DNA from: Chitinophagales bacterium
GTDB taxonomy: Bacteria; Bacteroidota; Bacteroidia; Chitinophagales; Chitinophagaceae
Assembly (NCBI GenBank): GCA_017303395.1
Contig: JAFLBN010000008.1
Coordinates: 124,001 to 188,000, forward strand
Reading direction: 5' to 3'
DNA length: 64,000 nt
The position numbers and the translations under genes were made by a program. The notes under the pieces were generated by a model, which was not told where the DNA came from, made no database searches, and saw only the letters and a program-made list of their open reading frames with translations. Numbering within the stretch: the first letter of the stretch is position 1; every line of letters starts with the position of its first letter. Positions 54,157-61,180 of the stretch are shown here, piece by piece.

Positions 54157-54206
54157 GACAATTTGTCCCATATTGCAATATGGCAGAATAATTGAAGGTA
54201 TTTTTG
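54157..54206 (+). promoter_or_regulatory. grpE promoter with two abutting palindromes
   Basis: An 11-base palindrome (GACAA-T-TTGTC, 54157-54167) directly abuts a perfect 16-bp palindrome (CCATATTG and its complement, 54168-54183). A TTG inside the second (54173-54175) lies 23 bp before TATTTTTG (54199-54206), which ends 4 nt before the grpE ATG. The palindromes would cover the -33 region and are candidate heat-shock operators. Confidence 0.55.
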
Positions 54207-54210
54207 CACA

Positions 54211-54837
54211 ATGTTTTTCAAAAAGAAAAAGCCAATGAGCGAGCAAATGTCTGAAAAAGAGCAGCTAACGAATGAAAACGCCGACAACCTGTCAGCAGAA
54301 ATGAATGAAGAAGCACTGGCAGCAAGCCTGAATACCGATGAGAGTGTAAACGGCATGCAGCACTTGGACGATGAAGTGGGTGAGGAGAGCGAAATGGAGA
54401 AGTTGAGGATGGAACTGGAAGAAGCAAAAGATAAATACATACGCCTTGCGGCAGAGTTTGATAACTTCAGGAAGCGTACGGCTAAAGAACGTAATGAACA
54501 ATTGCAAACAGCAGGCAAGGATGTAATATTGGCTATGTTGGATGTACTGGACGATAGTGAGCGTGCACAGAAACAAATGGAATCGTCTGAAGATATTGCA
54601 CAGATAAAAGAAGGTGTACAACTGGTATTCAGCAAACTGCAATCTACCCTGCAACATAGGGGATTGAAGAAGATGGAAGCTAAAAATCAGGCTTTTGATG
54701 CAGACCTGCACGAGGCTATAACAGAAATAACTGCACCAACAGAAGATATGGTTGGCAAAGTGATAGACGAGGTGCAGCCGGGGTATTACCTGAACGATAA
54801 GTTGATTCGCTTTGCGAAAGTGGTGGTAGGAAAATAA
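54211..54837 (+). CDS. grpE: Nucleotide exchange factor GrpE
   Basis: A 208-residue co-chaperone that releases ADP from DnaK. An acidic, disordered N-terminus (1-65) and a long coiled helix (about 66-110, with YIRLAAEFDNFRKRTAKE) precede the C-terminal beta domain (KKMEAKNQAFDADLHEAITEI ... GKVIDEVQPGYYLNDKLIRFAKVVVG). The ATG at 54211 lies 4 nt after a -7 box. dnaJ follows after 72 bp on the same strand, so the two form a heat-shock pair; dnaK is not in this window. Confidence 0.96.
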   Translation: MFFKKKKPMSEQMSEKEQLTNENADNLSAEMNEEALAASLNTDESVNGMQHLDDEVGEESEMEKLRMELEEAKDKYIRLAAEFDNFRKRTAKERNEQLQTAGKDVILAMLDVLDDSERAQKQMESSEDIAQIKEGVQLVFSKLQSTLQHRGLKKMEAKNQAFDADLHEAITEITAPTEDMVGKVIDEVQPGYYLNDKLIRFAKVVVGK

Positions 54838-54909
54838 TTGCTGAGGAAACAGGTAGTCAGGAATAAACGCTGATTGCCCCTTCCTGATTACAAACGACTA
54901 ACAAAGACA

Positions 54910-56088
54910 ATGGCAAAAAGAGATTATTACGAGGTATTGAACGTATCAAAATCTGCAAGTGCAGATGAGATAAAGAAATCGTATCGGAAGATAGCGATGC
55001 AATACCACCCTGACCGTAACCCGGGCGATAAAGCAGCAGAAGAAAAGTTTAAAGAAGCAGCAGAGGCTTACGATGTGTTGAGCAATCCGGATAAGAAAGC
55101 ACAGTACGACCGTTTTGGCCATGCAGGTATGGGTGGCGCTGCAAGCGGTGGCTATGGTGGCGGACCAGGTGGTATGCGTATGGAAGACATCTTCCAGAAC
55201 TTCGGCGATATTTTTGGTGACGATATGTTTGGCAGTTTCTTTGGCGGCGGTGGCGGCCAGAGGGGCGGCGGACGCAGGCAGGGCACACGCGGTGCCAACC
55301 TGCGCGTGAAACTGAAAATGAACTTTGCTGAAATAGCAAACGGTGCCAACAAGAAAATAAAGGTTAAGAAATACGTATCGTGTAATACATGTAGCGGTAG
55401 CGGTGCAAAAGATAAGAATGCAGTGCAAACCTGCGGTAGCTGTGGTGGTAGCGGACAAGTGCGCAAAGTAACACAGACCTTCCTTGGGCAGATGCAAACA
55501 GTAACTACATGCCCTACTTGTAATGGTGAGGGTACGCAGATAACATCTAAATGCGGAAGCTGTAAAGGGGAAGGACGTGTATATGGCGAAGAAACTATCA
55601 GCCTGGATATACCGGCAGGTGTTCAGGATGGCATGCAATTGAGCATGGGTGGTGCAGGTAATGCTGGAGAGCGTGGTGGACCTAACGGTGATTTGCTGAT
55701 ACTGATAGAAGAAGAAAAACATCCGCACCTGAAGCGTAATGAGTTGGATGTGATTTATCAGTTACATCTGTCATTCCCAGAGGTGGTATTGGGTACACAG
55801 GTAGAAGTGCCGACGATAGATGGTAAGGCAAAAATCAAAATACCAGCAGGTACACAAAGCGGTAAGATATTCAGGCTGAAAGGCAAGGGCTTCCCTGCAT
55901 TCCAGTCTTACGAAAAAGGAGACCAACTGGTTGAAGTAAATGCATGGTCGCCACAACACCTGACGGACGATGAACGCAAAATACTGGAGAAGTTGAAAGA
56001 CGCTAGCAACTTCCAGCCGGGTCCTGATGCAGATAAGATGAAGGAGGACCGCAGTTTTTTCGATAAAATAAAAGACGCGTTCAGCTAA
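54910..56088 (+). CDS. dnaJ: Chaperone DnaJ (type I Hsp40)
   Basis: A 392-residue co-chaperone that loads clients onto DnaK and stimulates its ATPase. The J domain (1-70) has the HPD motif at 33-35. A Gly/Phe-rich region (about 75-135) follows, then the zinc domain with four CxxCxGxG motifs ([32 protein letters not shown]), and the C-terminal client-binding domains. The frame opens at a TTG at 54874, but the ATG at 54910 gives the canonical [11 protein letters not shown] terminator follows the stop. Confidence 0.97.
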   Translation: MAKRDYYEVLNVSKSASADEIKKSYRKIAMQYHPDRNPGDKAAEEKFKEAAEAYDVLSNPDKKAQYDRFGHAGMGGAASGGYGGGPGGMRMEDIFQNFGDIFGDDMFGSFFGGGGGQRGGGRRQGTRGANLRVKLKMNFAEIANGANKKIKVKKYVSCNTCSGSGAKDKNAVQTCGSCGGSGQVRKVTQTFLGQMQTVTTCPTCNGEGTQITSKCGSCKGEGRVYGEETISLDIPAGVQDGMQLSMGGAGNAGERGGPNGDLLILIEEEKHPHLKRNELDVIYQLHLSFPEVVLGTQVEVPTIDGKAKIKIPAGTQSGKIFRLKGKGFPAFQSYEKGDQLVEVNAWSPQHLTDDERKILEKLKDASNFQPGPDADKMKEDRSFFDKIKDAFS

Positions 56089-56097
56089 TAAATATTG

Positions 56098-56118
56098 AAG
56101 GGGCTTATAGCCCCTTTT
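56098..56118. terminator. Terminator between dnaJ and the PqqB-like gene
   Basis: A 7-bp GC-rich stem (AAGGGGC/GCCCCTT) with a TTATA loop followed by TTTT. It ends at the stop codon of the convergent metallo-hydrolase gene. Confidence 0.85.
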
Positions 56119-57030
56119 TTAATATGCTTTGCCTTGTATGGCTATGTTGTAGTGTAGCTTGCGAATGCTGTCTTGTATGGGCTTGCTCCACAATAATGGG
56201 TTGGTATGGTTGATGTGTATGAAATGGATTTTACGTTTTATATCATCGGGCTGATTGCTGAACAGGGTCATGGTTTCTTTTACAAACGGATGCGGTACTT
56301 CATCCATACGTCTACCGGGTAGTTCTGCATCGCTCAGGAAGGTAGCATCTACAAAAGCATAGTCTACTTGTTTCACTTCTGTTATGATGTCCTTATCCCA
56401 TTTCTGCCACTTATCTATATCAGGTATAAAGAGGTAGCTAGTTGAAGTGGTATTGATTCGGTATCCCACAGTTTCAGAATATTCATCGCGATGTGGAACA
56501 ATGAATGGTGTTATGCTAATGCCGCTTGCGGGTATCACATTCGCCTCATTATTCAATAGATTGATAACGATGTTGTGCAATGATACAAGCTGGCTCCACG
56601 GGCCATTTGTTTCCAGATATGTTTTCATTTTGGGCATGGCATACACTTGCACATCTTTTGTTCCCATAACTTCACGCCCCAGTTGCATAAGTCCTGTGTA
56701 ATGTCCTATGTGTGCATGTGTCAAAAAGATGCCATCCGGCAGGTAATTATACTTGCCCTTGGTAAGTGCTTTGAAGAGTTGTAGTTGTTCCCTTATATCC
56801 GGTGTAGCTTCAAACAACCACCATTTATGGCTTTGAGAATCTACCAATGCAAGGCTTACGATGTGTTGCTTAACGGTAGTATTCTTCCATGCTTTTTCGC
56901 AACATTGTTTTTTACAACCCAAATGCGGATATCCGCCATCTTGCACTGTGCCTAGTACTATGATGTATGTGCTTTGTGCATTGGCAATTTGTGTAAAGGC
57001 TACAAATAGTATGGAGAGAAATAAACGCAT
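56119..57030 (-). CDS. Exported PqqB-like metallo-beta-lactamase-fold protein
   Basis: A 303-residue protein with a signal peptide (1-18, cut after ANA). The fold resembles PqqB: VLGTVQDGGYPHLGC near 25-39 with Cys43 and Cys44 close by, the metal motif T104-H-A-H-I-G-H110, then GHYTGLMQLGRE and VPHRDEYSETVGY. The usual HxHxDH has Gly109 in place of Asp, as in some non-classical members, so one metal site may be weak. PqqB itself acts in pyrroloquinoline quinone synthesis, but no other pqq genes are here and PqqB is cytoplasmic. A periplasmic hydrolase of unknown substrate is the safer call. Confidence 0.8.
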   Translation of the reverse strand: MRLFLSILFVAFTQIANAQSTYIIVLGTVQDGGYPHLGCKKQCCEKAWKNTTVKQHIVSLALVDSQSHKWWLFEATPDIREQLQLFKALTKGKYNYLPDGIFLTHAHIGHYTGLMQLGREVMGTKDVQVYAMPKMKTYLETNGPWSQLVSLHNIVINLLNNEANVIPASGISITPFIVPHRDEYSETVGYRINTTSTSYLFIPDIDKWQKWDKDIITEVKQVDYAFVDATFLSDAELPGRRMDEVPHPFVKETMTLFSNQPDDIKRKIHFIHINHTNPLLWSKPIQDSIRKLHYNIAIQGKAY

Positions 57031-57092
57031 GTAGTTAAAAGTAATAAAGGCAAGAGATATAGTGTTATGCTATAGTCTTTTTATGTGTGTGG

Positions 57093-58010
57093 TTAAAGTT
57101 GGTTGTATTTCCCTGATCTCTCCGCGGCATCATATAGTTCGATTGATGCGTCAATGTATTCCAACATTTCTTTCCATGCAGGCATTCCATTGATGTGCTT
57201 TTCGAATTCAAATGTTGTGCTAAGTTCCTTGACTCCAAGCTTGTTTATCAATTTTAAAGAAAGAAACCCGCATATACATAGAGTAGTGAATATAGCGTGT
57301 ATGCTTGTCAATGAACTTTCAGAAAGTTTGTTAATGTTATATGCCTCGATTTGCTTCGTATTAGTAGTAATAATAAAATCGAAATCTCTGTGTTCAAGTA
57401 TTACCATATTGGAGTACCCAGTAGGATGTGCAATGCTACTTAAAAAGCTATATAGCTTATCAAGGTTCCCTTGCTCGTCATCTATTGAATCCAAATACTG
57501 TTTTATTTGCTTCGCGCTAAAATGTTTCGGTATGTTCAATTTTATCCGCCCTTCAACTCTGGCAGCATGGGTGAAATGTATTAATGATTCCTCAAGCCTT
57601 TTGTGGTCTAACAATACTACTGAATCTTTAATTAAAGACCTCCGTATTACTTCAAAATCCTTTGAGATAGTAAGATTTACAACCTTCAATGTATAAAAGG
57701 AGTCGGCTGTAGATTCTATAAATCCTCTCAAGTTTGTTACATAAGAATAGTAATTACTTGCTTTCTGAGCTTCTTTGAACCCATCAATCCATCGTAGTGA
57801 TTTTACAAAAGAAACTATTACAGTGCAGTGAATACGGTATAGCATTTCCCGCCAATATATTTCTGCAGCTTCTACCCCATCTGTTTTACGTGCAAATTCG
57901 TCGTCTGGCATTAATGAATATTTCCAAGAAATACGACTATCTCTAAACTCTACTAATGCATTATAGAAGTAATCAAATTCAGCTTTTAAAAATTCTGGCG
58001 ATTGTTCCAT
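57093..58010 (-). CDS. Hypothetical helical protein beside a tRNA gene
   Basis: A 305-residue cytoplasmic protein that I do not recognise. It is almost entirely helical, with paired aromatic and charged residues (FDYFYNALVEFRDSRISWKYS, YSYVTNLRGFIESTADSFY), a segment LYSFLSSIAHPTGYSN reminiscent of HEPN-like or DUF5677-like families, and a hydrophobic stretch near 235-257. The DNA is AT-richer than its neighbours, and the gene sits just downstream of a tRNA gene on the same strand, a typical site for acquired genes. No integrase or att repeat is visible. The ATG at 58010 is the only good start. Confidence 0.7.
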   Translation of the reverse strand: MEQSPEFLKAEFDYFYNALVEFRDSRISWKYSLMPDDEFARKTDGVEAAEIYWREMLYRIHCTVIVSFVKSLRWIDGFKEAQKASNYYSYVTNLRGFIESTADSFYTLKVVNLTISKDFEVIRRSLIKDSVVLLDHKRLEESLIHFTHAARVEGRIKLNIPKHFSAKQIKQYLDSIDDEQGNLDKLYSFLSSIAHPTGYSNMVILEHRDFDFIITTNTKQIEAYNINKLSESSLTSIHAIFTTLCICGFLSLKLINKLGVKELSTTFEFEKHINGMPAWKEMLEYIDASIELYDAAERSGKYNQL

Positions 58011-58084
58011 GTTTGTGGGGGAGTTGTGTTTTCAAATATAAACTGCAACTATTAATATTAGAATTACGAGTATAGTGTGAAATA

Positions 58085-58114
58085 AAAAAGGCTTCAGATA
58101 TCTGAAGCCTTTTT
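58085..58114 (-). terminator. Terminator of the tRNA gene
   Basis: A 14-bp perfect stem (58085-58098 and 58101-58114), T-rich at its end on the minus strand, 8 bp after the tRNA 3' end. Confidence 0.85.
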
Positions 58115-58121
58115 ATTGTTG

Positions 58122-58195
58122 TGGTCCCACTAGGACTTGAACCTAGGACCCCCTGATTATGAGTCAGGTGCTCTAACCAACTGAGCTATAGGACC
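58122..58195 (-). tRNA. tRNA with CAU anticodon (elongator Met or Ile2)
   Basis: Read on the minus strand, a full cloverleaf folds: acceptor GGTCCTA with TGGGACC (one G-U), D arm GCTC/GAGC, anticodon arm CCTGA-CTCATAA-TCAGG, T arm CTAGG-TTCAAGT-CCTAG, discriminator A. The CCA end is not encoded. The anticodon stem lacks the three G-C pairs of the initiator. A CAU anticodon serves either Met or, after lysidine modification, the AUA isoleucine codon; sequence alone does not settle which. Confidence 0.93.
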
Positions 58196-58269
58196 CATGG
58201 CGTATTGCCAAAAATGGATTGCAAATGTAATGGACTTTCTCGAAAAATGAAAAATCTTCTTTACAACTT

Positions 58270-58277
58270 TATTTTTG
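58270..58277 (+). promoter_or_regulatory. -7 box directly before the HAD gene
   Basis: TATTTTTG matches TAnnTTTG and ends 4 nt before the ATG at 58282, pointing to a leaderless transcript. Confidence 0.45.
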
Positions 58278-58281
58278 TAAA

Positions 58282-58911
58282 ATGATAGAAGGAGTTAAGC
58301 ACATATTATTCGACCTGGGTGGGGTATTACTAAACATAGATTATAAGCTTACAGAAAAAGCTTTCATAGATTTAGGTATTACAGATTTTCCGCAACGCTA
58401 TAGCCAACTGAGCCAGACGCCTGTTTTCGATGATTTTGAAACAGGGAAGATAGATACAGCTGAATTTATAGCGCAAATGCAGGCAATGGCAGGTATGCCG
58501 CTTTCAGCTCAGCAAATAACAGATGCATGGAATGCCATGCTGCTCAACTTTCCGCTACGCAGGTTGCAGATACTGCAACAGTTGAGGTTATATTACGATT
58601 TGTTGTTGCTGAGCAATACGAATGCTATACACGAAGCTGCCTTCAACGATATATTGTACAAAGCACATGGCATGCCTACGGTTGGTGTTTTTTTCGACAA
58701 AGTTTATCTGTCTCATCGCATTGGTATGCGCAAGCCAAACCCTGAGGTTTTCCGTCACATACTGGATGAAAACGGGCTGAATGCGGCAGATACCTTGTTT
58801 ATAGACGATAGCCCGCAGCATATAGAAGGGGCCAAGTCGGTAGGTATCCGTACTATATATCTGGGAAAAGGGATGACGATTGAGGATAATATATTCCTGG
58901 CCAAAAAATAA
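58282..58911 (+). CDS. HAD-superfamily phosphatase
   Basis: A 209-residue cytoplasmic hydrolase. Motif I is FDLGGVLLNID, where the usual DxD nucleophile/acid pair is DLG, as in the YihX-like alpha-D-glucose-1-phosphatase subgroup and related proteins. Motif II is LLSNTN, and motif III/IV is RKPNPEVFRHIL followed by LFIDDSPQHIEGAKSVGI. The cap is the small helical (C1) type between residues 15 and 90. The substrate is probably a sugar or nucleotide phosphate, not decidable here. It is convergent with the small membrane protein gene, 8 bp away. Confidence 0.88.
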   Translation: MIEGVKHILFDLGGVLLNIDYKLTEKAFIDLGITDFPQRYSQLSQTPVFDDFETGKIDTAEFIAQMQAMAGMPLSAQQITDAWNAMLLNFPLRRLQILQQLRLYYDLLLLSNTNAIHEAAFNDILYKAHGMPTVGVFFDKVYLSHRIGMRKPNPEVFRHILDENGLNAADTLFIDDSPQHIEGAKSVGIRTIYLGKGMTIEDNIFLAKK

Positions 58912-58919
58912 GGCTGGGA

Positions 58920-59150
58920 TTATTTTACCTCTTCATAGTCTATATAATCGCCATCGATGTTCTTTTTAGGGGTAGCCTGTGGCTGAGAAGCCGCCTGCTG
59001 TCTGCGTTGCATCTCTTCCATTTGCTGTTGCATCTGCATCATCCTTTCCTGCGCCACCTTGGTCATTGTCATTACCGGGAATAAGAATCGGAAGACAAAC
59101 CTCACAATCATTGTAAGGACGATAGACCAGATAATTATCTTAAGTATCAT
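58920..59150 (-). CDS. Small single-helix membrane protein (DUF4834-like)
   Basis: A 76-residue protein: an N-terminal membrane helix with a basic break (MILKIIIWSIVLTMIVRFVFRFLFPV), a Met/Gln/Glu-rich helix (31-52), and an acidic C-terminus ending GDYIDYEEVK. This layout matches the DUF4834-type small proteins of Bacteroidota, often found near rimP-nusA-infB; function unknown. The open frame runs on upstream to 59735, across the rimP gene on the other strand, but that extension is not coding. The ATG at 59150 lies 8 nt from a perfect -7 box. Confidence 0.72.
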   Translation of the reverse strand: MILKIIIWSIVLTMIVRFVFRFLFPVMTMTKVAQERMMQMQQQMEEMQRRQQAASQPQATPKKNIDGDYIDYEEVK

Positions 59151-59158
59151 AAGGATAC

Positions 59159-59166
59159 CAAAGGTA
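59159..59166 (-). promoter_or_regulatory. -7 box before the small membrane protein
   Basis: On the minus strand this reads TACCTTTG, an exact TAnnTTTG match, 8 nt before the ATG at 59150. It also supports choosing that start. Confidence 0.5.
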
Positions 59167-59222
59167 CAAAAACCATGTTCATAGCCCGTTAATGAAAATA
59201 TAATTGTATCTGATGGCAGTTT

Positions 59223-59254
59223 TTTGGCTGAAAACGGAAAATCACTTACATTTG
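59223..59254 (+). promoter_or_regulatory. Promoter of rimP-nusA-infB
   Basis: TTTG (59223-59226), 20 bp, TACATTTG (59247-59254), a full match to the Bacteroidota promoter. Transcription would start near 59260, leaving a leader of about 50 nt that holds a hairpin. Confidence 0.75.
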
Positions 59255-59274
59255 CAATGGATTTAATTCGAAAG

Positions 59275-59303
59275 AAGGGGACATAATAGTCCCCTTGTTT
59301 TTT
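59275..59303 (+). terminator. Terminator-like hairpin in the rimP leader (possible attenuator)
   Basis: An 8-bp GC-rich stem (59275-59282 with 59289-59296), an ATAATA loop, and a TGTTTTTT tract ending 4 bp before the rimP ATG. It lies downstream of the operon's own promoter, so it could abort transcription before the first gene. Confidence 0.65.
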
Positions 59304-59307
59304 ACCC

Positions 59308-59763
59308 ATGAGTGACGTATTAGAAAAAATAAAGTTATTAACCGAGCCACTTTTAGAAGGCACGGATATGTTTATTGTTAATGTTAAGATTAAACCCACT
59401 AACAATATTAAACTGTATCTGGATGCTGATGGTGGCCTGTCTGTAGGTAAAAGTGCAGAGATAAACAGGAAGCTGTACAAGCTGATCGAAGCAGAAGCAA
59501 TGTTTCCTGACGGAGATTTTTCGCTGGAGGTTTCAAGCCCGGGTGTAGATGAACCGCTGCTGTCTGACAGGCAATACAAAAAGAACATCGGCCGTACCGT
59601 ACTGATAACGCCTGCTGAAGGGAAAGACATCCTCGGCCTGCTGAAAGAAGTACTGGAAGACAAACTGGTGCTGGAAGTAAAAGTGCCGAAGAAGAAAGAA
59701 ACAACCGTGGTAGAAGTACCATTGGCAGATATCAAAAAAACCGTAGTACAAATTACATTTTAA
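59308..59763 (+). CDS. rimP: Ribosome maturation factor RimP
   Basis: A 151-residue protein needed for 30S subunit maturation. The N-terminal alpha/beta domain contains FIVNVKIKPTNNIKLYLDADGGLSVGKSAEINRKL, and the link FSLEVSSPGVDEPLLSDRQYKKNIGRTV is the family hallmark, followed by the SH3-like C-terminal domain. The DGG stretch and PGVD box match RimP fully. It is the first gene of rimP-nusA-infB, 33 bp before nusA. Confidence 0.95.
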   Translation: MSDVLEKIKLLTEPLLEGTDMFIVNVKIKPTNNIKLYLDADGGLSVGKSAEINRKLYKLIEAEAMFPDGDFSLEVSSPGVDEPLLSDRQYKKNIGRTVLITPAEGKDILGLLKEVLEDKLVLEVKVPKKKETTVVEVPLADIKKTVVQITF

Positions 59764-59796
59764 TAACAACGCCCGAGAGGGCAAAAAGTGACAATA

Positions 59797-61047
59797 ATGG
59801 CAAGTATCAATCTTATTGATTCGTTTCAGGAGTTTAAGGAGGCGGAAAACATTGACCGCCCTACCTTAATGAAGGTTATTGAAGACGTATTCAAAACCTT
59901 GCTGCGTAAGAAATACGGCACAGATGAAAACTTTGACGTAATCGTAAACGACCAGACAGGTGACCTTGAAATCTTCCGTCGAAGGGAGATCGTAGAAGAC
60001 GGCATGTCTGAAGATGATAACCTGCAGATTGAATATAGCGAAGCTATCAAAATAGAACCCGATTATAGCGTAGGTGAAGAGGTGTATGAGGAAATGAACG
60101 TAACGGACTTCGGCCGTCGTGCTATATTGGCTGCAAAACAAACACTGGCAGCACGTATCGGCGACCTGAAGAAAAACAATCTTTTGAAAAAATATGCTGA
60201 TCGCATTGGTGAAATAACGAGTGCGGAAGTATACCAGATATGGAAAAAAGAAATACTGTTGCTGGATGATGAAGGCAACGAGGTTATCCTTCCTAAATCT
60301 GAACAGATACCTACAGACTTCTTCAAAAAAGGTGAAGCTGTACGTGCTGTAGTAAAGAAAGTAGAAATGCGCAACAATGCGCCGGTTATCATCCTGAGCC
60401 GCACGCACCCTTCATTCCTGGAGAAACTGCTGGAAATTGAAGTGCCTGAAATAATGGATGGCCTGATAGTGATTAAGAAAATAGTACGTGAACCGGGCGA
60501 ACGTGCCAAAGTAGCTGTAGAAAGCTATGACGACCGTATAGATCCGGTAGGTGCTTGTGTGGGTATGAAAGGTAGCCGTATACACGGCATCGTTCGCGAA
60601 CTGCGCAATGAAAACATAGACATCATCAACTACACGGCTAATATTCAACTACTTATACAGCGTTCACTGACGCCTGCGCGCATCAGCCGTATGGAAATAG
60701 ATGGCGAAGGCCTGCATGCAGATGTGTATCTGGAACCTGATCAGGTATCACTGGCTATCGGTAAGAAAGGTGTTAACATTAAACTGGCACAAGAGCTTAC
60801 AGGTTACAGCATAGATGTTTACCGCGATTCTCAGGAAGAAACAGGTGAATACGATATCGATCTTGACGAATTCTCAGACGAAATAGACGCATGGGTTATC
60901 GAAGAGTTCAAGAAAATCGGTTGCGATACAGCACTGAGTGTACTTGGCTTATCGGTTGAAGAACTGGTTCGCCGTACGGATCTGGAAGAAGAAACAGTGC
61001 GCGATGTGCAGAAAATCCTGCAATCAGAGTTTCAGGACGGTCAATAG
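59797..61047 (+). CDS. nusA: Transcription termination/antitermination factor NusA
   Basis: A 416-residue RNA polymerase-binding factor that modulates pausing, termination and antitermination. The N-terminal polymerase-binding domain (1-125) is followed by an S1 domain (about 130-200), then two KH domains with VGACVGMKGSRIHGIVREL and LAIGKKGVNIKLAQELTG. The acidic C-terminal tail is short and lacks the full E. coli AR repeats, as is normal outside Proteobacteria. The ATG at 59797 is chosen over a GTG three codons earlier because MASINLIDSF matches the family. Confidence 0.97.
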   Translation: MASINLIDSFQEFKEAENIDRPTLMKVIEDVFKTLLRKKYGTDENFDVIVNDQTGDLEIFRRREIVEDGMSEDDNLQIEYSEAIKIEPDYSVGEEVYEEMNVTDFGRRAILAAKQTLAARIGDLKKNNLLKKYADRIGEITSAEVYQIWKKEILLLDDEGNEVILPKSEQIPTDFFKKGEAVRAVVKKVEMRNNAPVIILSRTHPSFLEKLLEIEVPEIMDGLIVIKKIVREPGERAKVAVESYDDRIDPVGACVGMKGSRIHGIVRELRNENIDIINYTANIQLLIQRSLTPARISRMEIDGEGLHADVYLEPDQVSLAIGKKGVNIKLAQELTGYSIDVYRDSQEETGEYDIDLDEFSDEIDAWVIEEFKKIGCDTALSVLGLSVEELVRRTDLEEETVRDVQKILQSEFQDGQ

Positions 61048-61180
61048 TAGTAATGTAGAACAATTGTAAGAAAGGTATTAGAAACAAGGATTGAAAAAGC
61101 CATTCGGCAAAAATGGCGTAGGTTTGTAGAACAGGCTAAGGACGAAAATAATTAGCGAATAATATTTGAGTATATACTGA

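Noticed and set aside
54157..54206. CIRCE/HrcA element at grpE
   Set aside because: The palindromes do not match the CIRCE sequence or its nine-base spacer, and no hrcA lies beside grpE.
59151..59735. Upstream extension of the small membrane protein to 271 codons
   Set aside because: The extension lies entirely opposite rimP and its promoter, is Ser-rich without domains, and a -7 box sits just before the internal ATG at 59150.
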